Assembly: GCA_008931825.1 (NCBI GenBank)
Contig: QXVZ01017950.1
Span: 1-64,000 of the forward strand
Reading direction: 5' to 3'
DNA: 64,000 bases
Source: Phallusia fumigata
Taxonomy: Eukaryota > Chordata > Ascidiacea > Phlebobranchia > Ascidiidae
Translations under genes and position numbers: made by a program
Shown: positions 36,947 through 47,400 of the stretch, piece after piece
Position numbering within the stretch: the first letter of the stretch is position 1
How the letters are laid out: each line of letters opens with the position of its first letter
Notes under the pieces: model-generated
What the model was told of the DNA's origin: nothing
Database searches by the model: none
The model's input: the letters and a program-made list of their open reading frames with translations, nothing else

Positions 36947-39900
36947 ATGGATGAACAACACCAGGAGGAAATTGAGAATCAAAGTCATGAGCATGTTGAA
37001 ACGGACCAAGAAGAATATGTGGAGACAAATGAGGGAGATTTAAGTGGAGATTTCAATGAAGATCATGTTTCTGAAAATAACACACAGGATCCTGAAGTTG
37101 ATGACAAAGTGTTGGATGAATCTGACAGCTCTGTAGATCATACAAATGACATTACTGACCAAGGAGTGATNNNNNNNNNNNNNNNNNNNNNNNNNNNNNN
37201 NNNNNNNNNNNNNNNNNNNNNNNNNNNNNNNNNNNNNNNNNNNNNNNNNNNNNNNNNNNNNNNNNNNNNNNNNNNNNNNNNNNNNNNNNNNNNNNNNNNN
37301 NNNNNNNNNNNNNNNNNNNNNNNNNNNNNNNNNNNNNNNNNNNNNNNNNNNNNNNNNNNNNNNNNNNNNNNNNNNNNNNNNNNNNNNNNNNNNNNNNNNN
37401 NNNNNNNNNNNNNNNNNNNNNNNNNNNNNNNNNNNNNNNNNNNNNNNNNNNNNNNNNNNNNNNNNNNNNNNNNNNNNNNNNNNNNNNNNNNNNNNNNNNN
37501 NNNNNNNNNNNNNNNNNNNNNNNNNNNNNNNNNNNNNNNNNNNNNNNNNNNNNNNNNNNNNNNNNNNNNNNNNNNNNNNNNNNNNNNNNNNNNNNNNNNN
37601 NNNNNNNNNNNNNNNNNNNNNNNNNNNNNNNNNNNNNNNNNNNNNNNNNNNNNNNNNNNNNNNNNNNNNNNNNNNNNNNNNNNNNNNNNNNNNNNNNNNN
37701 NNNNNNNNNNNNNNNNNNNNNNNNNNNNNNNNNNNNNNNNNNNNNNNNNNNNNNNNNNNNNNNNNNNNNNNNNNNNNNNNNNNNNNNAGAAACAATCATA
37801 TTATAAAATGCCAAGGGATTTAGGGACCCAATGCAATGTGGGTATTGAAAATGAATCCAATGTAATAAAGAAAATGGCATATGTGGAGAACATCATTTTG
37901 AGGTGGTAGTGTATATGGAATGAAAATATGGAGGATGCCACCTCTCTAGTTACACTATGCAATTCAATAAATTTAAACAATATGTACACTGTTTGTTTGT
38001 GTTTTTAAGCAGGCCTGAAATCAACGAGGTTGTATCTGAGCAAGTTTATGATGATGAAGTTGAACAAGAGTATGCAGAAGATGTTGAAGTGGAGGAAGAG
38101 GGACAAGATGAATATGGGGAAGAGGTAGGAACCACCACAGAAGCAGTTGTTGAAGGAGAATATGAATTGCAACCTAGTGAGGTCCCCGATGAAGAAGAAA
38201 CTGAGTTGTAAGTTGCCAAAAATGTTGTTAATTAGTCTCAAGATTAAATAAATTTTACAGAAACCATAAATCAGACCTGTTAACAAACTGTGTTTGAGAA
38301 TTTACAATCTCAAGTTTGCAATTTTTTTCAAAACATCTCCATTTTCAAAAAAATCTCCATTGATTCATTGATGATTGTAGTATCGTTCTTTTCCAGACCT
38401 ACATCAGATGTTCAAAAAGGAACTGGGGAGGTTGAAGAGGAGAATGTTTATGAGGATGCTGTAGAAATAGAGGAGGAAAAACAAGATGAGTATGCTGAGG
38501 AAGAAAATGTTGCTCAACATGTTGCCGATAGTGATGAAGAAGGAGAGGTGGAGGAAACCGGTAGTGATGGTGTGAAACTTGGCCATGTTTCCGATGATGA
38601 TCTTCGAGGTAATTACGCCAGTTGTATGACCAAAGTATAATTGGTTTCATATTTTGATTTTTAGACTTTAGTTTNGGTGCCATATTTGATGTGTTTTACC
38701 CTATAGCCCCAGCAGTTACCCCACTAGCCCCCTATAATGAGGCAAATAGTTAAACAATCTCCGAACTGGATGAAACTTGGACAGTTTGTATAACATGTCA
38801 TTGTGGTGCAACAGTTAATGTTTTTTACCCTGTAGGCCAAGCAGTTACCCCACCAGCCCCCTAAAATGTGTACTGTTATTTAACAATGTCCAATGTTGAT
38901 GCAACTTGGACAGTTTGTAACACATGTTTTTGTGGTGCGCTGAATGCTTTGTTTACATCTGTAGCCTGGGCATGTTTTCAGAAAAACACAATATGTAGAA
39001 CTTTGCATGTGTGGGGACCCATGCATTTCTGCCAGCAGAAACAATCATGTCATAAATAGCGCAGGTAACTATGACCCAAGGTAATATAATGTGGGGAATA
39101 TGTCATCTTTTAATATTGGGTAATAGTGTATGTAGAATGTCTATGTATGGTAAGCCACCCTTCTAATTTGAGTTATGTAACTTTTTTGCACAAATCAGGT
39201 TTTAATTCTGTTTGTATTCAAAAACACTTAAATGGGATATGTGTATAATGAGTGCAACAAGCATCCAACTCGGTTGCAATTTTGTTATCAAGTCGTTTGT
39301 ACTTATACTTGTTTTAATGCAGAGAAATCGGAAGCACCCAGTCATGCAGAAATTGCCAAAATGTTTGATTCTGACAGTGATGAAGAACCAGAAAAAGGTA
39401 GGTGTTGCTGAATGTCCTTGATTGTTAAATTTATAACGGGTTCTGAGTTAAAGTTCTTAACATGTTTTTTGTGACTCTTGTTTTTAAGGGGAAGGTGTTG
39501 GTAATCTAATTCATGACATCTTTGGTGAAAGTGATGATGAAAATGAGGAGTTCACGGGATTTGGTGAAGATGATGTAAAAACTGGTAAACCGCATGGAGG
39601 AATTATTTCTGACTCTGACGAAGATGACCAAGGTAAAAAACATTTTCACACTTTTGACTTTTTTATGTGTTTAGTGTAAAATACTCATTTGTGCAAAAGA
39701 TTTTCTTACTATAATATTCCCCTTATAAGCACAGCAGTTTTAGCAAAAAATGTCATATAGTTTGACTCAGTTATCTATTTGCTGCACTGCATTACAACTT
39801 TACACAAACATAGAAATACATATTTAAAACCTGTTTCCATATTCTTTTTTTATGCTTTCATGTAATGTTGCAGATGATCCACCAGCAACTGCTGAGCAGG

Positions 39901-42900
39901 CTGTTGCATATGATTCTGATGAAGGTATTCAAGATTCCAAAGAATCCGGTCTGGTTTATGATTTTGATATTATGATGCAGAAGAAGAAAGCAGAAAGGTA
40001 ACAGTCGAGTTAAAATGGATCAGATCAAATGCAGAACATTGCACAGTTAAAATTTTTGCCACATATTTTGTAGAAAGGGCAGGCGGAGGAGAGATGGAGG
40101 GACAATGATTTCGGATTCTGATGACATCATAAGTGCTATGCTTCTGAAAATGAAGGAGGCTGCAGATGCAGACAAGGAAGCAAACCGACTGAGAAAACCT
40201 GCTTTAAAAAAGTTGAAAATGCTGCAAATAGTTGTTCGACACTTGACAAAACAAGTAGGTTACACAAAACTCTGTTACATTCACAAAGCATTAATTGAAC
40301 CAAGCTACTTTTTGGTATGTGTTATTTCATTCTAATAGGTGAAAATATATATGTATTTTTTAGGATCTGAAGGAAGCATTTGTAGACATGGGAATGGTGG
40401 CAGCAATTGCTGACTGGTTATCTCTCCTTCCAGATCGCAGTCTTCCTCACCTAAGCATCAGAACAGAACTGCTGAAAATTTTGCATGACATGCCCCCAGT
40501 CAGTGCGGTAAGCAACCATGGCTTTTAACTTAGAGGCAACAAATGAACTGGATTGCACACTTCTATGTTCATTGTTTGTATCTATAAATATATGTCCTAA
40601 AGCGACCATGCATGTGGGCCAAGGTCGATCTTGCGACCTCATATGATGAAAGATGTCATTTGCAACAGACAGTGGTGCCTGTTTAGCGTCTTTCATCTAA
40701 ACCTGTTGATCTCAGTTGGTAGAGGTCAAACCCATGACTTCGTTTCACCACTGGCGATAACTAGATATGTGTAATTTGCACATTGCTGAACGTGCTCTGA
40801 TTCCCGGCGCTGTTACTAGTATCTGCAATTGTTTGTACCTGGCTACGTTGATGTTGGCTTGTGTGGGATAAACTGGTTACTGTGCTTACATACTCTGTTT
40901 TTCACATTTAGGAAACATTGAAATCGAGCGGCATCGGTCGTTCAGTGATGATCTTGTTTAAACATCCGCGTGAAACGCGACACAACCGAGAATCAGCTGG
41001 ACGACTTATCAACAAATGGTCGAGGCCGATATTCGGACTCAATGACAATTTTAAAAGCATGAGCAGAGGAGGTGAGTATCAGGCGATAATAAAAAACCGC
41101 GCGTATTTTTCTTGCTATCCTTTTAACCTTTTGCAAGGTATTGTCACGATTTTTGGCAGCATATGTGCAAATTCATTGTTAAACACTGTCGTTTTGTGAC
41201 TTGAGTTACAAGTTTACGAAATAATACTGCCTGTTCAGTGAACAACGATATATAACCACACCGCCTAACAAACTACGCTGGGTTTGGATTTGTAACATCG
41301 CCTCNACAAGTAGGTTACACAAAACTCTGTTACATTGACAAAGCATTAATTGAACCAAGCCACTTTTTGGAATATGTTATTTCATTCTAATAGGTGAAAA
41401 TATATATGTATCTTTTAGGATCTGAAGGAAGCATTTGTAGACATGGGAATGGTGGCAGCAATTGCTGACTGGTTATCTCTCCTTCCAGATCGCAGTCTTC
41501 CTCATTTAAGCATCAGAACAGAACTGCTGAAAATTTTGCATGACATGCCACCAGTCAGTGCGGTAAGCAACCATGGCTTTAAACTTAGAGGCAACAAATA
41601 AACTGGATTGCACACTTATATGTTCATTGTTTGTATCTATAAATATATGTCTTAAAGCGACCGTGCATGTGGGCCAAGGGTCAATCTTGCGACCTCATAT
41701 GATGAAAGATGTCATCTGCAACAGACAGTGGTGCTTGTTTAACGTCTTTCATCTAAACCTGTTGATCTCAGTTGGTAGAGGTCAAGCCCATGACTTCGTT
41801 TCACCACTGGCGATAACTAGATATGTGTAATTTGCACATTGCTGAACGTGCTCTGATTCCCGGCGCTGTTACTAGTATCTGCAATTGTTTGTACCTGGCT
41901 ACGTTGATGTTGGCTTGTGTGGAATAAACTGGTTACTGTGCTTACATACTCTGTTTTTCACATTTAGGAAACATTGAAATCGAGCGGCATCGGTCGTTCA
42001 GTGATGATCTTGTTTAAACATCCGCGTGAAACGCGACACAACCGAGAATCAGCTGGACGACTTATCAACAAATGGTCGAGGCCGATATTCGGACTCAATG
42101 ACAATTTTAAAAGCATGAGCAGAGGAGGTGAGTATCAGGCGGCAATAAAAAACCAGGGGGTGATGCACTTGTTGCATTTGCGTATTTGTCCTGCTATCCT
42201 TTTAACCTTTTGCAAGGTACTGTCACGATTTTGTGCAGCATATAAGCGAGTCATTGTTAAAAACTGTCGTTTTGTGACTTGACTTACAAGTTTACGAAAT
42301 AATACTGCCTGTTCAGTGAACAACGATATATAACCACACCGCCCAACAAACTACGCTGGGTTTGGATTTGTAACATCGTCTCATGCGTAATGCCACCTGT
42401 TTTTTTGCGTTGTTTGTTATGACACCCTGGTCCTTTAACGGATAAGGTATATTCGAAGGATTTGTAAGAATACCTGTTATATTTAAAAATAAGTGTGTTT
42501 ACCAGAGGCCTGTAAATGAATTTAATTTTAGAACGCGAGCAAAGAGATTTGGAGCAAATGCCACAAGCTAAACGACGTCGACTGAGTACTGGCCAAACGG
42601 AGTCCGGACGAGATGGTTCTGGCCCGGCCCAAGACCAGGAACCGCTTCGTCCCGGCGACCGCGGTTTTGTCATGCGTGCCCGTGTTCCGATGCCCTCACA
42701 TAAGGACTATGTTGTCAGGCCCAAGTGGAACGTTGACGATGGTAACGAGGACGACGACGGGGGGTACAAGAAACGTGGCAAGTCCAAGTCCCGTAAGGAC
42801 GAACGCCTGGAGAAGCACATCAAAAACTTTGCTGAACGCCGTAAGAATAGTAAAATGCAGCGTGCTGTCGGTATCAGTCTCGAAGGTAATAAAATGCCAC

Positions 42901-42908
42901 TTACCTGA
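36947..42908 (+). CDS. IWS1: IWS1/SPN1 transcription elongation factor (gapped)
   Basis: IWS1 binds SPT6 and RNA polymerase II and couples elongation to mRNA export and histone methylation in the nucleus. Visible exons: 36947 to the gap at 37171, 38013-38207, 38397-38608, 39323-39397, 39489-39632, 39874-39997, 40074-40254, 40364-40507, 40912-41071 and 42532-42908. The N-terminal half is acidic and low-complexity, as in vertebrates, and carries likely TFIIS-N-binding motifs ([43 protein letters not shown]). The C-terminal half is the TFIIS N-terminal (LW) fold: [54 protein letters not shown], then [29 protein letters not shown] and the family end [11 protein letters not shown] 617-base N run (37171-37787) hides the end of exon 1 and possibly more exons, so total length is unknown. 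Two exons are repeated by a false tandem copy. Confidence 0.94.
37171..37787. other. Assembly gap of 617 N
   Basis: A run of N from 37171 to 37787 interrupts the first IWS1 coding exon or its following intron. Open frames spanning it have no meaning. The sequence directly right of the gap matches the tail of the dispersed repeat seen at 39.0-39.2 kb, so a repeat copy probably caused the gap. Confidence 0.95.
37788..37960. repeat. Dispersed repeat, tail fragment beside the gap
   Basis: Begins AGAAACAATCATATTATAAA, similar to CAGAAACAATCATGTCATAAA at 39036. It continues to a shared stretch around AGTGTATATGGAATG and GCCACCTCTCTAGTTA, comparable to the end of the copy at 39128-39180 and to 46430-46480. 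The left part is lost in the gap. Confidence 0.55.
38675..38675. other. Single-N join without visible duplication
   Basis: One N in an IWS1 intron, at the left edge of the dispersed repeat. The flanks are not copies of each other by eye. Repeat copies may have blocked assembly here. Confidence 0.6.
38690..39180. repeat. Dispersed repeat with two tandem ~125-bp cores
   Basis: Two units, about 38694-38818 and 38820-38945, share TTTTACCCTRTAG, AGCAGTTACCCCAC, AGCCCCCTA, the stretch TGGACAGTTTGTA and ATTGTGGTGC in the same order. They are followed by a unique-looking tail to about 39180 that matches the fragments at 37788 and 46430. It lies in an IWS1 intron, has no coding capacity and no terminal inverted repeats that I can see. 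Class unknown. Confidence 0.6.
40251..42382. repeat. False tandem copy around N at 41305 (two IWS1 exons)
   Basis: Bases 40251-41304 and 41306-42382 align along their length with scattered differences. Each holds the same two exons, 40364-40507 plus 40912-41071 and 41419-41562 plus 41968-42127. The exon pair is 304 nt, so using both pairs breaks the frame. The right copy starts with only the last four bases of the exon before (ACAA). Same explanation as the other joins. Confidence 0.88.
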
Positions 42909-44474
42909 TATGGAAACACACTCCATTGCCTTGGAGATGACGTTCGAACAACCGCTGGATGGCGTATCGCAGTCTTTTCTGCGCCTGAGGACTTCACATA
43001 ACATCAGCATGTTTTTTTTATAAGTACAAGCGATTCATGAGTTTGAAAATATTGACTGGCCCGAAGCGCATTACAAACTGGAGATTTGAAATAAGCTTTC
43101 TAATTTTTTTATTACTTTTGCATTTTTACTGCCTTATGTATCAATGCGAGATTGCAATTGTGCGCTTTGTCTTTTATTGACTACAACAAACTGGTAATGG
43201 CAAACAATATTATGCGTTTTCAACAATATTGGAATTACGTTTTCCAATACACAAGTTGCTGTTTTGCTACTGCAATGAAATAAATGTTTTTCTCAAACAA
43301 GGATGTAAACAATGCGTCCATCAATCCATGCATCGGATGAGGAGTGCGTTTTGGAGCTCTGGTAATACTTTGGAAGTAGTGCATGATGACATCTTTAATG
43401 ACGTCACCCTTTAATGCAAAGTGCATGCTTAAAAATTATAATTGCAGAACGTACTGTTTGTCAACCCTGAGGGTTATTGTCAGTTGCTCGTTGATTTGTT
43501 GCGGAGCAGGCTAATCATTAATCAAAACTGTTCTTCGCCAGTTCAAGATCCTGTGATAGAATACAAAAGAAAGTAGAAGAAAAAGACCTGGTTGCTACAG
43601 TTCAGATAATTACCAATTTTGTGATGTTGAGTATAAGTTTGTAGATGCTAATGCTGCGAAATATAAGATGCAGCGTATGCGGTTATAGTGTCTTTTGGGT
43701 TAGGCCACTTCTGGTTTACACATCTGCACACCACATACACAGCATACTTTATTGAGGTGTATAAACTGTTATAATTATTATTATGTTGTCGTGTCTGTGT
43801 ATATCGTTTATGTTGGACAGATGTGTTAAAGCATCGATAGATTCAGCAGTAACTAATCTGATTGAAATGCCTATTCAACAGTCGTAACTCGGCGATTTAG
43901 TTTTTTCGGCATCAAAGGGAAAGGTTCGTTTGCAGAAATGCGATGTCGCGTCATGTATTTAAGTTGTCTATGATTTACAATTTGCACGCTTCACTTGACC
44001 CGACCAGCAACAATACGTCATTTGTGTTTTGTGGAGTGGCCGAGCAATGAACGACAATAAAAAAGCAACCCAGGTAACTGAACTGATTGGTGATTATTTA
44101 ACAGATTTGACATGTTGTTTAAAGTATAAACACCAGTTTGTTGGATTTGACAAAGTTTGCTGTAGAAATTACTCGAGTCCAAAAACTACACGAGTAGATT
44201 TTTCTCAAATAAAAAGTTGTGGTTAAGTTCCAAAACTATATGTTTAAAAATGTAATGAAATAGTAATATTTTGAATCAATATCAAACGGTTGCTCTATTT
44301 TACTGTTCAAATCTGATTTTGTTACTTGGGCAAATCTGATTCTTCAGTCTTACTTGGGTAAAGCATGTGTGTGTAAAAGGCAATGCAGCAATTTTGCAAA
44401 ATGTTTATTATTTTGCATTTTAGTGCTTAACAGTGATCAGCAAAACACATTGATGACCAGCTGAAAGCAGTGAA
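42909..44474. other. Intergenic: IWS1 3' side to TRIM23 5' side
   Basis: AATAAA at 43279-43284 is a candidate IWS1 poly(A) signal. Near the right end, sequence after the TTTTAG at about 44419-44424 could be the start of a 5' UTR exon, since in-frame stops precede the TRIM23 ATG. No other gene recognised. Confidence 0.45.
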
Positions 44475-47400
44475 ATGACGTCTTCATCTGCAATTTTCGA
44501 CTTACTTCCACGAAAAAGGCATCGCTCCACAGAGAATCGACTTCTTAGTGTATGTTTTCTCAGTATGTTATCACTAGTGTCATGCTGAACATGATTAAAA
44601 CTATTGTTACATGTTTTAGAATTTTAACTAAAACAGTGGATGTTATACACATACCTTGTTAGTAATGGAATATTTTCATTATCCTTACAAAAGCTACAGT
44701 ATATCAACCAGTTGGGTATCTTTAAAAACTGATATCCCACTTGGCACATCCAACAGAGAGCAAGTTTCTTAACAAACGTTGACAGTCTGAACCAAAGTTT
44801 TTCAAAGTCAAAGGCCATTAAGTCATTCACTAATCAGTATGCTGTCAGGGGTTCAGCAATAAACAGTTTGAGAAACACTGGTATATATGGTACATTCTAA
44901 ACCAGTTGGCAGTGATTTTACAGGTGTGAAAATGGCATAAATTGTATGCGCAACTAAAAATACTAGAGTGCTAACATTTCTTACCTGATGGTAGGTTATG
45001 TTATCATTATTTCACTGTTTCACATGAGTAAACATGACAGCTTAGTGATGTAGTGAGGCAGGCAAGACAAGGTTAAATTCATACCAGCATTTTGTGCATT
45101 TTAGGTTCTGGAATGTGGCGTATGTGGAGAACAATTTTCATTATCAGGGGACAAAGTTCCCCGTTTGCTGCTGTGTGGCCATTCTTTCTGTCATGATTGT
45201 CTCACCAGATTGCCTATTCAGGTATAATCTTTTGCTGAGTATTTTTTCCAATGATAAAGTATAGACCAATGAAAAATACTGCCAGAGTTGTTATTTACCA
45301 CTAAATATCTTTGTTTTTTAGGCTGGAAGTTTAGTTTGTCCCATGGATCGCCAGATCACCGATGTGGGGTCTGGTGGTGTTTGGAGTTTGAAAAAGAACT
45401 TTGCACTTATTGAGCTAATGGAAAAACTTCAGCTTGGAGGCATAACACATATTTTTCAATCATCGAATTCACATAAGAACCTGGAAAGTGATCAAAATTC
45501 TCATACTTCTGTGAGTATCATGGTCCAGTAGTTCCTAGTCTTTATTTTTTCTTATTTTTGAGTAAACTTTAAAACAAGCACATTTGACTATTACTGCAAA
45601 AAAGGAAAGTAGAGGTTTGGTTGTGATTGCAAATGACAGGTTTATGCTTCAGGCTCTTTACTAGTTGGTCTGCAAGTACACTGTTTCACTTGTTTAAAGG
45701 TTTGCCACAAAACAGCTTAAACAGTCGCATATTTTCTTGTGCTAAAGCCAATTTCATTTGAGTGATATTAATGTAAAACAAATAACCTTAACAGTGCAGG
45801 GTTTTTGACTAGAAGTGATTTGTAAAAACTATTTATTATGTACAATTTAGTCTGAGGTGACAAATGGTTGCTATAAACTTCCTCCACAATTCACAGAAAT
45901 TTCTGTAAATTACCTTCATATGCTTATACACCTTGTGATTAGCACTTTGGTTCTCTGCAATGCACCCTACCTGATCACAACTGTTTGCATCATTTTCTTC
46001 ATAAAATATGTAAAGAAATTGTTTTCACTTTGTTTCTACACAATGCTGGTATATTCCTCTTTTTCTGCAATAAACAGTTCCGATTTTTCCAATTTGCATG
46101 CATGATAAATAAATATGTAATGTTGTATGTTGTAATTTTTGGCTAAAAATGACCCATGAGTTTACCCACCAGTTTTTAACCCAATATGCTTTTTTGGTCA
46201 CAGGCACTGTAGTTCAGAAATATTGAAACAAATATATACACTCAAATTGAACGCATCAGGTGGTTCTTATTATTGGAATTGGATGAAATTTGGGCAGTTT
46301 GTAAACATGTCAATGTGGTGGTTGCTGTGATTTACCCTATACCCCGGGTAGTTAACTTTTTAGCCTAACTATGGGACTCAATGTGAAATGATATGGTAAA
46401 TATGTATGCATTTTAAAATGGGGATAGTAGTGTGTAATGGCGATATGGTGAAAGACACCCTTTTAGTTTTAGAATGGTTTAAAAATAGATGTTTTGCTGT
46501 CGCAGTGAGTAGTGATATCTTATATTTACAGGAAGCAACATGTTGTGACGAGGATGATTCACATGTAGCCACCTTGTATTGTTTAGTTTGTTGCACCAAT
46601 CTGTGTCAAGATTGCTCAGCATCCACTCACTCTACCAGAACTCTGTCGAAGCACAAGTAAATACCAAATGTAGTACATTTTGTTTTTATATTTTACACAA
46701 ACTGCTTTTACCGATGATTTCTATTTGTACAAACATAAACCACTAAGATCCATATAGACTATCGTTTTAACATAGTAAACACTGTATATAGCTTATACAT
46801 TATAAATTGTGACAATGCCTCTGGTCACAGTCTTAAATCATGGGACTAGTCACTGCTCTATGTGACCGATATACTGACATAGCTCTTATTGAACAGACGT
46901 ATTGATCTCAAGGACAAGCCAACCCAGCCAACAATGTGTCCCCTACACCAAACGCATGCACTGGAGTTTGCTTGCTTACAGGAAGAATGCAGGTTCAACC
47001 CAGCCATGTGTTACCTTTGCAAAGAACATGGAAAACATAGAGGGCACAAGGTATGACAATGCCTGGCATGATACACTTACCAACTGACCTTTGCTACAAA
47101 ACAGGCAATGGGCTTGTTCACACTTCAAATGAAATTTGGTCATGCATGGTAAACTATTATCATGTATTTTTTGATTATGGCAGAAGCCCTTTTGGAATCA
47201 GTAGATTGCTGTGTAAATTGCATGGCATTTGTAACACACAAATAAATTAGAGAAACAAGTATCGTGACTTTAACATACAATTAGCCTTTACAAGTCTTAG
47301 AAAGATGTATGTAATACAAGAACATCTTTTGTTTAGTAGCCAATCTATACTTTTAGTTTCAAATTTCTATTATTGGTCAAGGCAAAAACAATCTATAATC

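Noticed and set aside
36947-37909. Long open frames crossing the N run
   Set aside because: Length comes from N being read as open. Only the part left of 37171 is real coding sequence.
40700-40780. tRNA-like A box (TCAGTTGGTAGAG) in an IWS1 intron
   Set aside because: No matching B box at the right distance and no cloverleaf. At most a degenerate tRNA-derived SINE, not supportable.
44690-44885. Possible hAT element (ends CCAGTTGGG and AACACTGG) in TRIM23 intron 1
   Set aside because: The ends match only loosely and the flanking 8-mers differ.
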